Shown here piece after piece: positions 22,527 through 34,102 of a stretch of DNA of 64,000 nucleotides. The notes below the pieces were generated by a model that was not told the DNA's origin, searched no databases, and worked only from the letters and a program-made list of their open reading frames with translations. The stretch is from positions 2,474,501-2,538,500 of the forward strand of contig PVNU02000868.1 of NCBI GenBank assembly GCA_003013855.2, written 5' to 3'. The stretch's first letter is position 1; each line of letters starts with the position of its first letter. The position numbers and the translations under genes are program-made. This stretch comes from Liriodendron chinense (lineage: Eukaryota; Streptophyta; Magnoliopsida; Magnoliales; Magnoliaceae).

Positions 22527-23458
22527 CTGTTGTCACAAACGGAATTTAAATCCAAGGGGTGTTTGGATGCAGGGAACCATGAAGGGGCAGAAAGAAGAAT
22601 GCCTTATTTTTAAAAGGAGAATTTCATGAAAGAGATTTTCTTTATCATATTTGAGTGATGGGTTTGTGATTATGTGGAATCAGGAGTTAAGATCGGGATA
22701 GAAAATGAGAAAAAGGCATTGACAGTTGAAACATTTAAAAAATAAAAAATAAAAAAGCTGTTGGTGGAGAAAGGCTTGATCTGAAAAGAGCAAACCACCA
22801 AAGAAACTCTTTCCAATCAATTCCATGCACCCAAACAGAAGAAACAGGCCTACTTATGGCATCCCTTTCCATACAATTCCCTTTCCAGGTTTTGGATGCG
22901 CCATTTGAATTGAATTGCAATATCAGTCTACCAAAATAGCAAAATCCAAACTGCGATTTCCTTAGCATTCATATTGAGGGTGTTGCAATTGCATTACTTT
23001 CAAAACTGGCTTGAAGGATTGAGGGTTACTTCCAAAAATTCACTGATTTTTCTCTTGATTAAACTGGATTTACGCAGTTCAAATCACTTGTGTATCCAAA
23101 GACGGCATAATTTCAACAGGATCCTCAAGCCCCTCTCATATATTGCATGGGCTCTGCTGCCGTTCTGTTTCCAGATAAACGCCGAGGCTGCTCACGACGC
23201 ACTGATTTGATTTTCAATCTGTCCCATTATCAAGTGGACGAAACATGTACGCTGAATGTGGACGGTTGTCGAAGTTTGCTAGCCATCCTATTTCTCACGT
23301 ACATATGATCCACCTGATGAGCAGGACAGATTTTTTTGGGCCAGTGTACATACATGGTGGGGCCCACATGATGTTAGCCGAGATGCCGCACACATCGGTC
23401 CTGCGGGCATGTCTGCCATTAGCCTTAGCACAGCTCTTTCATATGCAAAAAGACATAC
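22527..23458 (-). other. Intron 1 of the receptor-kinase gene
   Basis: 932 bp with donor GTATGT and acceptor CAACAG on the minus strand. A short family-M-like piece (gtacatacatggtggggccc, about 23345) lies within it. Nothing coding. Confidence 0.75.
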
Positions 23459-24184
23459 CTGAGTGCTCCTTTTCTCTTGTTCCCTTCCCATGCTTTCTCC
23501 TGTAATAACACAAGAAGACTAACATGACAGTGAAGGGAACCAACAGAGCAGCAACTGCTATCAAAGCAATACTCCATACTCTCAGTGTCCTGTCCTTTGA
23601 TGGAGTTGGGGCACTTGGGCTGGGGCTAGTCGGCGAGGGCCCACCTTCAGGAGGCACAGGAACGTTCGGGCATGGTTTCCCTAAAGGTTGCCCACACAAT
23701 TCTGAGTTGTGATCATACGAGCTCCTCGGGAATGTCAGAAGAACCGGCGTCTCGGGAATTTGGCCATGGAGAAAATTGTTGGAGACGTTGAAAGCGGTTA
23801 ACGTTGATTGATTGAAGGGTGGTATGGTCCCACTTAGAAGATTTTCTTGCAGCTCTAGCCGCTTAAGATTCGGCAAGTCGATGAATTCTAATGGAATTGG
23901 ACCTGAGAAGCCGTTTTGCGAGAGGAAAACAAACTCAAGGTGAACAAGCTTCGCAAGGCTGGGAAGCGGTCCGAACAAAGAATTGTTTCTCAAACTGAGC
24001 TTACTCAAGTAATGCTTTCTAGGAATGTGGTTGGAGGTGAACCATTCAATTGAATTCCTTCAAGAACTATATGCACGACATGCGAATTCAAGCATGCGAT
24101 CCCGGCCCAATTGCTATCGTTGTTATGACAAGGTGGGCCCGTCCACATCGAATGCAGATTTGCAGTACAATCCAGTGAATCTCT
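23459..24184 (-). pseudogene. LRR receptor-like kinase exon 1, main part (LRRs and membrane span)
   Basis: Upstream frame: DSLDCTANLHSMWTGPPC, NWAGIACLNSHVVHIVLEG, PPTTFLESIT and then a stop. The downstream frame begins LSKLSLRNNSLFGPLPSL. Relative to the expected T-F/Y-LSKLSL, one base is missing near 24010. It continues with typical plant LRRs (LVHLEFVFLSQNGFSGPIP, LKRLELQENLLSGTIPP), the paired-cysteine cap NSELCGQPLGKPCPN, a Pro/Ser-rich linker and the membrane span VWSIALIAVAALLVPFTVML, ending with a basic stop-transfer YYRRKHGKG. Only a few LRRs, as usual for subfamily III. Confidence 0.88.
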
Positions 24185-24650
24185 TGTAAGACTCCATTAA
24201 GTGGGCCACACATGATCATCGGTTTAGATCATGACCGTTGGATTATTCAGATTGAGCGATTCAGTGGGCCCCACTACAGTTGTGATCATTGCAAATAGGT
24301 TTGAGGCGAGACGCTTGAACCGTGGTCCCTATGCGCGGTTATTAAGCCAGATATGGAAACCTACGGTGTGGAGACCCTAGAGGAGAGAAGTGTGATGGGT
24401 AAGCTTCTCTGGCCCTCTTTCCTATAAATATACGTCTTGGTCCCCTCACCAACATATAAGAGAAAACCCTAGTCCCATTGAGAGTTTCTCCTAAAGGTGT
24501 AAGGTGCGGAAGACCAAGAGTTCCTCTCGGCAGCACGGCGGCATCGGGAATGTCTTCCCAATCAGGTATGGCTTTAAGATTATAGTATGGAATCCCCATT
24601 ATTCGATGCATAGACGATCCGATTATTCCGCATTAAGATTAAGTTTCACA
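24185..24650 (+). repeat. Element D 5' LTR
   Basis: 466 bp with a TATA-like cctataaatatacg at about 24421. It contains the 14-bp segment (near 24378) missing from the 3' LTR. Confidence 0.95.
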
Positions 24651-24652
24651 GT

Positions 24653-24664
24653 TGGTATCAGAGC
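24653..24664 (+). promoter_or_regulatory. Element D primer-binding site
   Basis: TGGTATCAGAGC, perfect match to the copia initiator-Met tRNA primer site. Confidence 0.9.
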
Positions 24665-27004
24665 ATACTATGCATCAATCGTGGTGGATTCGTGAATCCC
24701 TTGTCAATCAAATGGGATTTCCAATGCCGGTTCAGTCCGGTGATTTGGGTTTTTCTTAGTAGAGGATTTCCGTTTTGGGATCCATCATCGGACCGATATG
24801 GCATTGTGACTGTAGCACACTTGCCATTGGAGATGGTGTTTGGTGAACGGCTGCAAGACAGCTGCCCTGTTTCAAGATCCAATCTAACTAAGGTTTTTCA
24901 AAAACGAAATTGTTGAAGCCAATTGAAAATCTCAGCCGTCCATGGACCTTGAACGGCTGTGGATATAGATAGCAATGTCGGGACCATTGCCATCATAGAT
25001 CAGATCAGATCCGTTGCCATTGCCGGATCAGATCAGATCAGATCCATTGCCACCCGTTGCCATTGGCTGCCATTCAGATCTGGATTTAAAAAAAAAAAAA
25101 AAAATCAGGGGTTGCTGTAATCAGCCGCCATTGTTTCCGACATCGGAGAATGGTCTTCTAAATCAGATGGGACTCCAATCGGAACCGGATCCCAATCATA
25201 TTCCGATCATAGATCAGAGAAGATCTTGTGCGTTTAAAAAAAAAAAAAAAGGAAAAATACCAGCAGCGTCGCCTATCCGGCACCTTGATCTGCGTTCGCC
25301 ATCTCCAATCAGAGCCGATGCCGATCGCAACCAGAGATCCTGGCGCTGGCCGTGCGCTGTTTCATCAGCCATGATTTCAGGATCCCGATCGGCGATCATT
25401 CGCCATTGCTGGCAGATGGAGATGACGAAGGGCATCCGCACAGAGATTGTCTTGCGGCATCCGGATTTGGCAAACGACTGTGCTGTTGTCTTCCCAATCA
25501 GCGACAAACTCGGCCGATGTTGCTGAATACAATCGGATTGATAGATGACTTCTCATCATATCTGGACTGTGCTGGATCAGTGGATTGGGTGCCGGAATCG
25601 ACTCCTATAGCCATTGATTTTGGTGGCCGGGATTGTGCAGCGGCGTCGCATAGCGTTGATGCCCAATTCCTGGCAGCAGAGAGGATCTGCAGCGGCTAGG
25701 GTCTGTTGCTAATTTGGGCTGTTACCGATTTGGGCATGACGGGCGGCTAGGGTTTTCTGAATCAAGGTTTTTTTTTTCTGGTTTTGGCAATGCCCAAAAA
25801 TTCGGATGCGATAAGGGTTTTGGGAATGCCCAATAATCCGGATGCGGCTGGATTATGAGTGTACAGCAAGTTGCTGTTTTGAGAAATACAGCGTATTGCT
25901 GTTTTTTTATTGGTTTGGGCCACAAACTGTGCCGTGATCCAATCCAGTGGGCCAGCCCGATAGGCCCAACACTGATCCAATCCAGTGGGCCAGCCCGATA
26001 GGCCCAACACAGTAGGATAGGCCCAACAGGCCCAGTCCATTTGGCCAGGCCGGACAGGCCCAATCAACCCAATCCAAGCCCAATTTCAGCAACTCATTTG
26101 ATGTTCATCCTGGATCTGTGCCCTGCTTCAGTTTACTTGGGCCCATTGTCCAAGATGATGTAAACTACTGAATTACCTATAGTTGGGCCATCCAATACAA
26201 ATAAAACCTAAATAAAGTAATTGATGGTTGGTAGCTTTTATAAGGTGGCCCTAGTAATTCAATAAATGTGGATTATATATTACTTTGATTTGACCCAAAA
26301 TGAGGCCATTACCCATGTGTTTGAGACTGACATTTAGTTGTTGACCATTAAGAAATTAAACCAACCATTCTTTTAGAATATGTTTTGAGCCTACGGGCGG
26401 TCAACGTCAGTTGTGTTTTGGGCCAAATCAGAACTCTTACAGAATGGTCCATTTTGGGCAGGACCATGCAGCAATCCTTGAGTTTGGAAGTGGGATTGGA
26501 GCTGGTTGTGCTAGCCACCAAAGTGACTTCAATTGGCAAAGATTTCTACTTCTAGACTTCCATATATGGAATTCAGTGACACTCCATTGTAGGATTGCAT
26601 TCAGTTGCGTTCATATTCAGGCGAGCGGTGGTCAGAACAAAGAAGTATCATCGTTTGGCTGGATGTGAGCGGGATGAAGTGGTTGGTGATGGTGATATAG
26701 GTCCGAGAGATTCATTTCACCCAAAGGTGATGGACGTCTTAGATTTATTTCACTAACATTGATCAGCTTCATGATTCAGTAGAGCCTCCTGTATGTTACA
26801 ATTTCGCCCAAAGGAGGAATCGTGATGATACGCGGGGCTCTTACCAGATTTTGATGATTATGGCCCATCGTCATTCTGGGTCATTTGATTGAAGGCCCAA
26901 GTCAATCGAATGTTCATACATGCATGATATTTGTGGTTTATGTTTATGCATTGTTATATGGGACTTGTTTGTTAATGTGAGTTTTATGCTTTGAATGTCC
27001 AGCT
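24665..27004 (+). other. Element D long untranslated leader with short repeats
   Basis: About 2.3 kb without a recognisable protein. It includes overlapping gatcagatcagatc repeats (about 24998-25050), two A runs, and a duplicated segment tccagtgggccagcccgata (about 25944 and 25980) followed by several aggcccaac units. This is long for a copia leader. Confidence 0.7.
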
Positions 27005-27829
27005 ATGACTGTTTCCAATATTCCAACACAATTCAATTCCATACCTTTGCTTACTGGGTCCAACTATTCCAAATGGAAGTCGTCCGTTGAAATAGTCCTA
27101 GATTGCATGGACTTGGACTTGGCCCTGGAGGAAGTAGAGCCTCCTACTCCAACTGATTCTAGTACGGATTCAGCAAAGGCTCACTACAAGGCCTGGACCA
27201 AGTCAAATAAGATGTGTCTCAAGATCATAAAGAACTCGATTTCTGAGACCATGCAGGGTGTCATGCCCGACACTGAGAAAGCTAAAGATTTCCTGACTGA
27301 AATAGGAAAACGATTTCAGAAATCGGATAAAGCTGAGCTGAGTTCACTTTTACATAAATTGACTCAAGCCACCTATAACGGTCAAGGAAATATCAGGGAG
27401 TACATTGGTGGGTTGTCTTATGTGGTGGATAAAATCCGCGCATTAGACCTTAAGATTGAGGATGAACTCCTGATTTTCTTGGTTCTGAACTCCCTCCCTC
27501 CACAATTCAGTCAATTCCAAATCAGCTACAATACTCAAAAGGAAAAGTGGACATTGAACGAGCTGATATCTCAGTGTGTTCAGGAGGAAGAGAGACTCAG
27601 AAGGTCGAGCAAGACACAAAGTGCACACCTAGTGACATCTGGTCAAGGACGAAAAGGAAATAAGAAAAGAAAGCACACTTTAGGGAAAAGTTCTACGGGT
27701 CCTGCGGGTGGCAATCAGCCTAAGTCTGGAAAGACATTCAAGAAGAAAAGGAAGGGTCCTAATGATGGTTGCTTCTTCTGCAAGAAGCCTGGTCATCAGA
27801 AGAAGGATTGTGAAGATTTTAAAGCATGA
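27005..27829 (+). CDS. Element D gag (copia nucleocapsid)
   Basis: A complete 274-residue frame. It starts MTVSNIPTQFNSIPLLTGSN, followed by YSKWKSSVEIVLDCMDLDLA (gag N-terminal domain), FLVLNSLPPQFSQFQISYNT (central gag), a basic region, and the CCHC knuckle CFFCKKPGHQKKDC at about residues 258-271 before the stop at 27827-27829. The retrotransposon gag forms the virus-like particle and binds the element RNA. The stop after the knuckle separates it from protease. In relatives gag and pol are usually one frame, so the stop is probably a mutation. It is the only intact frame of this element. Confidence 0.9.
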   Translation: MTVSNIPTQFNSIPLLTGSNYSKWKSSVEIVLDCMDLDLALEEVEPPTPTDSSTDSAKAHYKAWTKSNKMCLKIIKNSISETMQGVMPDTEKAKDFLTEIGKRFQKSDKAELSSLLHKLTQATYNGQGNIREYIGGLSYVVDKIRALDLKIEDELLIFLVLNSLPPQFSQFQISYNTQKEKWTLNELISQCVQEEERLRRSSKTQSAHLVTSGQGRKGNKKRKHTLGKSSTGPAGGNQPKSGKTFKKKRKGPNDGCFFCKKPGHQKKDCEDFKA

Positions 27830-27886
27830 CTTGTTTCTAAGGGTAAAGACCATATTTTAGTCTATTTTGAATCAAATTTAGCTGAT

Positions 27887-30800
27887 ATGTCCACAGACTC
27901 CTGGTGGATAGATTCTGGTGCAACTATTCACATTTGTAATTCCATGCAGGATATGCTCCAAAGCCGGACGCCAACTGATGCAGAGAGATTAGTCTATATG
28001 GGGAACGGCATTGAGCAAACGTGGAAGCTATTGGAGTCTGTAGGCTTAGGTTATCGTCAGGACACTTTCTTGATCTAGTAGATACTATTTGTGTGCCTTC
28101 TATAAGGCGCAATTTGGTTTCCATTTCTCGTTTGGACAAATTTGGTTATGAGTTTAAATTTGCAAATGGAAAATTAAGCATTTACTATGATTCAGTTGTG
28201 ATTGGTTCTGGCACTTTAGTTAATAACCTTTATCAGCTAGATTTGGATGTTTCACATGTATACAACGTTAACTCATCACATGGAAACACTAAAGGCATCA
28301 AACGAAGTTTAAATTATGAGAATTCCTCCATGCTATGGCACAGGCGATTAGGCCATATCTCTCGTGAGAGATTGGAAAGGCTTGTACGTGAAGGAATTCT
28401 TCACTCCCTAGACTTCTCAGACTTTGGGGTTTGTATTGATTGCATTAAAGGTAAACAGACTAGAATAAGGAAAAATGGTGCCACTAGGAGCGTAGGACTC
28501 TTAGAAGTGATTCATACAGACATCTGCGGACCGTTCCCTACAGCATCCTGGAATGAGTAAAAGTATTTTATCACTTTTATAGATGACTACTCTCGTTATG
28601 GGTACTTATACCTTATTAACGAAAAATCAGACGCCCTGGATACATTTAAAATCTATAAGGCTGAAGTTGAGAATCAACTCGACAGGAAGATCAAAGTCGT
28701 TAGATCCGACCGTGGTGGTGAGTACTACGGAAGGTATGACGAATCTGGGCGTAATCTAGGTCCATTCGCTAGATACCTACAAGATTGTGGCATCGTCGCC
28801 CAGTACACCATGCCTGGTACTCTAGAGCAGAATGGTGTAGCGGAAAGGCGTAATCACACCCTAAAGGACATGGTGCGATCTATGATTAGTAATTCTACGT
28901 TGCCAGAATCTTTGTGGGGTGATGCGTTGAAAACGGCTGTGCATATCCTTAATAGGGTCCCAAGTAAGGCTGTAATGAAAACTCCATATGAATTGTGGAC
29001 AGGGCGAAAGCCTAGTCCCCGATATTTTCATGTATGGGGTTGTCCTGCAGAAACCAAACCGTATAACCCGCATGAAAGAAAACTTGACCCTCGAACTATT
29101 AGTTGCTTCTTTATTGGATACCCAGAAAGATCAAAAGGATTCAGATTTTATTGTCCATCATATTCCATGAGAGTCATTGAGACTGCAAATGCTAGGTTTA
29201 TTGAGAACACTGAAGATAGTGGGAGCACAAATTTAAGAGATATTGCATTTGAGGAAGAGCGGATTGTGATTCCCACCACAATCATTCAGAGTAGCATAGT
29301 TGTCCGTCCAGCAGTGGACCCTGAGATCCCTATGGACGACCATGCACAACCTCAAATACAACCCACTGATGAGGAAATGGAAAACCCAATTCAGAATAAT
29401 GAGCCATTAAGACGATCACATAGAGAGAGCAGATCTGCAATACCAGATGATTACATCATCTATTTGCAGGAGCATGAGTTTGACATTGGGGTTGAAAAGG
29501 ATCCTGTATCCCTTTCACAGGTTGAACAAAGTGCAGATTCTTCTCATTGGTTCGATGCCATGAAGGATGAATTGAAATCCATGAAGGACAACAAAGTTTG
29601 GGACCTTGTTGAATTGCCCGAAGGGATTAGGCCGATTGGTTGCAAATGGGTATTTAAAACCAAACGGGACTCTAAGGGCAATATCAAAAGGTATAAAGCC
29701 AGGCTAGTTGCAAAGGGTTTCACTTAGCGTGAGGGCATTGACTTTAAGGAGACTTTCTCACCTGTATCTAAGAAAGACTCCTTTAGGATCATTATGGCTC
29801 TTGTGGCTCATATGGATTTGGAGCTATATAAAATGGACGTGAAAACTGCGTTTCTCAATGGAGATCTAATGGAGAACGTATATATGTTGCAGCAGAAGGT
29901 TTTAAAGACAAATGCTCAGAACATCTGGTCTGTAAACTTAAGAAGTCCATTTATGGGTTGAAACAGGCATCACGACAGTGGTACCTAAAGTTTCATGAAG
30001 TTGTTTCCTCATATGGTTTCATTGAAAACACTGCGGATGAGTGCATATATGTGAAAATCAGTGGGAGTAAGTTTATCATTTTGGTCTTGTATGTTGACGA
30101 CATTTTATTGGCCAGTAGTGATATTGGCTTGTTACGTGAGACTAAGAAATTTCTACCTCAAAATTTTGAGATGAAAGATCTTGGTGATGCTTCCTTTGTC
30201 ATCGGCATTCAGATTAGCCGAGACAGATCACGTGGATTACTTGGCTTGTCGCAGAGGGCCTATATTGATAGGGTTCTCGAAAGGTTTGGCATGCAAGGTT
30301 GTGCTCCTGGCCAAGCACCTATTGTAAAAGGTGACAAATTTGGTCAATTTCAATGTCCTAAGAATAACCTAGAAAAGGACAAGATGAAAGCTATTCCGTA
30401 TGCGTCAGCAGTAGGGAGCATCATGTATGCTCAGGTCTGTATGTGTCCAGATATAACTTTTGTGCTTTGAATGTTGGGTAGGTACCTTAGCAATCTAGGA
30501 ATGAATCATTGGATAGCTGTAAAGAAAGTGTCGCGCTACCTGCAAAGGACAAAGGACTTCGAACTCACATACAGGAGATCCGACCATTTGGAGTTGGTAA
30601 GATATACAGATGCAGATTTTGCTAGGTTGTCTCGACAGCAAGAAGTCCACCTCGGGCTATGTATTCATGATGGTTGGTGGAGCCGTATCATGGAAGAGCG
30701 TGAAACAGTCGATTACGGCATCATCTACCATGGAAGCAGAGTATGTAGCTTGTCATGAAGCCACGAATCAGGCGGTCTGGCTTTAGAGCTTTTTCTCTGG

Positions 30801-31083
30801 TTTACGAGTTGTGCAGATGATCCCGAAACCATTGAAAATCTATTGTGATAGTTCAGCTGCAGTTAACTTCTCCAACAACAACAAGCATTCATCGAGGTCA
30901 AAGCACATTGACATCAAATATCTTGTTGTGAAGGAGAGAGTTCAGAATCGTCAAGTGTCTGTGGAACTCATCGGCACAAAGCAGATGATAGCGGATCCTC
31001 TCACTAAAGGCCTTCCTATCACGCTATTTAAGGAGCATGTGACATCTATGGGAGTTGTTGATCCGAAGGATGTATTTCAGTAG
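27887..31083 (+). pseudogene. Element D pol remnant (protease, integrase, RT, RNase H)
   Basis: Seen in order: protease WWIDSGATIHICN (about 27900); integrase zinc region MLWHRRLGHISRERL with CIDCIKGKQ (about 28330-28460); integrase core aspartates in HTDICGPF (about 28515) and VVRSDRGGEYYG (about 28700), with glutamate in EQNGVAERRN (about 28830); RT LDVKTAF-type LYKMDVKTAFLNGD (about 29825) and catalytic LYVDDILL (30090-30101 for YVDD); RNase H YTDADFA (about 30605), MEAEYVACHE (about 30730) and IYCDSSAAVNFSN (about 30838). Breaks: stops near 28076, 28558, 29725, 30468 and 30786, and frame changes near 29890 and 30640. Catalytic residues remain, unlike element C. Confidence 0.93.
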
Positions 31084-31592
31084 TGGGAGTTTTCATGTAT
31101 GATCCGATTATGTCCAGATATTATTTAGAGATATCTTTTATGCATTGATGATTCTGTTTTTCAGTTTATATCTTGCTTCTCCTTCAGTGTGCACACTTAG
31201 TTTTGAGTAAGCAAGACTTTGGTTTGTGTCTTGGAGACACGTTCAGTAGGACCACTTGAAGATAAACACGTATGATCACATGAGACGTGTAATCTTCATA
31301 CCACACCCCATATCATTGATCCATGTCGTTAAGGCTATTGGTATTTGTGATCGTGATTCGTCACACTTCGAAAATATGAAATATTGTGTTGACTACCATG
31401 ATTCAATATTAGTGGTCTTGATGGACCGGATCTGACAAGCGTTGCTCATAATTATCCAACGGTATTGTTTTGAAATCAGTAGGGCGCCCATTAGGAACTT
31501 TTGAAACAAACATGTTTTATGAAATGCTTTTCACAAAATAAAATAAAATATTTTATTTTCTTTCAGAGATCAGTGTAGCCCAAGTGGGAGAA

Positions 31593-32044
31593 TGTAAGAC
31601 TCCATTAAGTGGGCCACACATGATCATCGGTTTAGATTATGACCGTTGGATTATTCATATTGAGCGATTCAGTGGGCCCCACTACAGTTGTGATCATTGC
31701 AAATAGGTTTGGGGCGAGACGCTTGAACCGTGGTCCCTATGCGCGGTTATTAAGCCAGATATGGAAACCTACGGTGTGGAGAAGTGTGATGGGTAAGCTT
31801 CTCTGGCCCTCTTTCCTATAAATATACGTCTTGGTCCCATCACCAACATATAAGAGAAAACCCTAGTCCCATTGAGAGTTTCTCCTAAAGGTGTAAGGTG
31901 CGGAAGACCAAGAGTTCCTCTCGGCAACACGGCGGCATCGGGAATGTCTTCCCAATCAGGTATGGCTTTAAGATTATAGTATGGAATCCCCATTATTCGA
32001 TGCATAGACGATCCGATTATTCCGCATTAAGATTAAGTTTCACA
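31593..32044 (+). repeat. Element D 3' LTR
   Basis: 452 bp, nearly identical to the 5' LTR. The 14-bp deletion falls between short gagaag-type repeats. Confidence 0.95.
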
Positions 32045-32143
32045 TCTCTGAGATAAATCAATGCATCTCTTTCACCATGATAGAACTCTGCCTTGAATTG
32101 CAAAAATCATGAGATATACGGAGATGTTGAGAGCGAAATTCAT
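32045..32143 (-). pseudogene. LRR receptor-like kinase exon 1, 5' part (signal peptide)
   Basis: The minus strand begins ATG at 32141-32143 with MNFALNISVYLMIFAIQG, a plausible signal peptide. The conserved continuation GERDALIYLRDSLDC is in a different frame, so a frame change lies between about 32082 and 32125. It joins directly to 24184 once element D is ignored. Confidence 0.75.
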
Positions 32144-32948
32144 GGTGCATAGTCTCCGATTGGACTAGACGGAAACTGGGTCGTCGGGAAAAGAGACGAA
32201 TTCCGATGAACTGGTTTCGAAATTCCGGTTGTGGGTCAGTTTCCGGGATGGTGGGGTGGGTAGAGATGCGTGTGTTGACAAATGAATATTTCTAAAACTT
32301 GCGTGTATGGGGGTTTTTTTTATCTCTTTGGTGGAATGGGCAAGGCAAGATAGCTAAGATTCGAGAGCATAAGACATTGAAGCGGACTGATCAAGGAATT
32401 GATGTGTTCAAGGGATAGAAAGAGACGAGTTTGACAGCTTTGATTTTGTTACAAAGCTGGCATCTTTTCATGTAGCTTGACAAGCTTTGACAAGGCAGTG
32501 TTTTGTATATTATTATCAAGTGTTTATGTAGAGTCGGGTCTACTGAAACTCCCATGCAACCTACGTTGTACATTGCAAGTGACATGCTGAGATCAGAACC
32601 GTCCATCTATGGCCACTAGATTAGATGTTCCACAGTGAAAACCCATCTTGGAGAATCCTTGACATAGAACTTTTCCTCGCTTCCACATTTTGGAAGCTGT
32701 TTTTGGGTTTTTACCGTCCAGTAGAAAGCTGCTGATTGGATGAGGAATATCGTCTTATCATTGTGGGTTTACAGATTTAGGCCATCCATCTTAGGAGATG
32801 CAAGATGGATGGCTCTGATCCTTGGTATCCCTGCAACGTGTAACTTACGAGGTAGGTTGTGTGAATATTTCCCACGCTATTTTTCTTGGGCTAGACGACC
32901 ATGTCCATGTGCATTTTCACCACTTATTGGTGGGAAATAACTATTCCA
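32144..32948. other. Upstream region of the receptor-kinase gene
   Basis: Would contain the promoter and 5' UTR of the minus-strand gene. No other gene is recognised. Around 32740-32930 there are faint inverted-repeat element traces. Confidence 0.45.
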
Positions 32949-33253
32949 CGGACGGGATTTCCTGCCAAAGCATTTCGCAGGAAGCTCATGCGCTCGGAAG
33001 CTAGGTGGGGTCCACCGTGATGTTTGTGAAAAATCCGCCGCGTCTATCCACTTTTGTTCACTCATTTTAAGACATGTCAAAAAAATAGGTGGATCCAAAA
33101 CTCAAGTGGACCAGACGAGAGAAAACAGTGGAGATTGAATGACCACCGTTGAAATATTCATATGGCTTTGTATCAGGCTAAGTTTTCGTGCTTTCAGTTC
33201 ATCCCGGTCCGAATTACCTTATTAACAATTTGGATGGCATATAAACATCAAGG

Positions 33254-34036
33254 TAGAGGTGGGCAACGATCCGGGCCGAGTCGAGTTAGCCCTAGTTTGG
33301 TTTGGTTTGTTTTTGTACCACCGCAGTTTGTGGATCGGTTTGGTTTGGGTTTCGGGCCGACCCATGCGGCTCGAGTTTGGTTTGCTCCAGAAAAATTTGG
33401 CTCGAGCCGAGATCGGCTTGGTTGAAAATTTTGAATCGGGCCGGGCCGAGTTCAAACAGACAGTCGCTCTTTTTTTTCCTTATTCATTTAAATAGAAAAG
33501 AATTTAAAAACTTAGAACAAAAAGTACAAACATATCTTACTATATGATGTTTAACATCCTTCAAAAGAGTGTAACTTCAAAATAGACATTTAAGAGTATT
33601 TTCCAAACAAAAGTATACAAGCATAATCTTACAAGTGCAAGGAAACAGTGTGTATTCATGTAAATGTATTATGTATTATCCATGTCATCATGTATATGTA
33701 TTATCCATGTTATCCATGTTATCCATATGTTTTACGTATCATTTTTAGGACATGATCTCAAAATGGAATCATATCCAAAGCTCAAGTGGATCACACCACA
33801 GGAAACAAACAGTGTGCTTATAATCTACGAGCCGAATCAAACCGAGCTGAATCAAATCGAGCTTCGAGTCGAGCCGAGCCAGAACTGCCCTAGTTTGAGT
33901 TTGGTTTGTTTTTTCAAACGAGCTTGACTTGGAGGCTTGGTTTGGTTTGAACTTCCATTCGAACCAATCCAAGCCGAGCTTTTTCGAACCAATCCGAGCC
34001 GAGCTTCTGAGCTGGCTTGGTTTGTGCCCACCTCTA
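33254..34036. mobile_element. Non-autonomous hAT-like element with perfect 8-bp target duplication
   Basis: 783 bp with inverted ends TAGAGGTGGGCA / tgcccacctcta and a perfect 8-bp duplication CATCAAGG (33246-33253 and 34037-34044), the hallmark of hAT elements. The interior is rich in gagccgagc / ggtttggtttg motifs and encloses a family-M fragment (about 33690-33815). No transposase. Confidence 0.85.
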
Positions 34037-34102
34037 CATCAAGGTGGAGCCCATGAAAGTTTCAACAGTGCATTTCTTTCCCACTTTTCCCTCGGTTATG
34101 GA

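Larger units (their letters stand above)
24185..32044 (+). mobile_element. Element D: Ty1/copia retrotransposon inserted in a host exon
   Basis: A 7.86 kb element. LTRs TGTAAGACTCC...AAGTTTCACA are at 24185-24650 and 31593-32044. The target duplication TCTCT is perfect (24180-24184 and 32045-32049), the primer site TGGTATCAGAGC is at 24653, and a purine-rich caagtgggagaa precedes the 3' LTR. It lies antisense to the receptor-kinase gene whose first exon it interrupts. By eye the LTRs differ at five bases over 452 aligned positions plus one 14-bp indel, so insertion looks recent. Yet gag-pol carries several stops and frameshifts. An unusually long leader of about 2.35 kb separates the LTR from gag. 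Confidence 0.96.
14922..32143 (-). pseudogene. LRR-III receptor-like kinase gene, split by two copia insertions
   Basis: A plasma-membrane leucine-rich-repeat receptor-like (pseudo)kinase of the LRR-III type. Pieces in minus-strand order: signal peptide and LRR N-cap (32045-32143, continuing at 24184), LRRs, a Ser/Pro-rich juxtamembrane and a membrane span (to 23459), kinase N-lobe (22137-22526), kinase C-lobe (14922-15544). Exon junctions have consistent splice sites and phases. Element D splits exon 1 between the two copies of its TCTCT duplication. Element C lies in intron 2. Damage independent of the insertions: frame changes at about 32082-32125 and near 24010, and a TGA at 22489-22491. 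The kinase has the ATP lysine (VSVKRL) and DFG (LTDFGF), but the catalytic loop reads HANLKSSN, without the HRD aspartate, as is usual in LRR-III pseudokinases. A related functional paralogue probably exists elsewhere. Confidence 0.88.
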
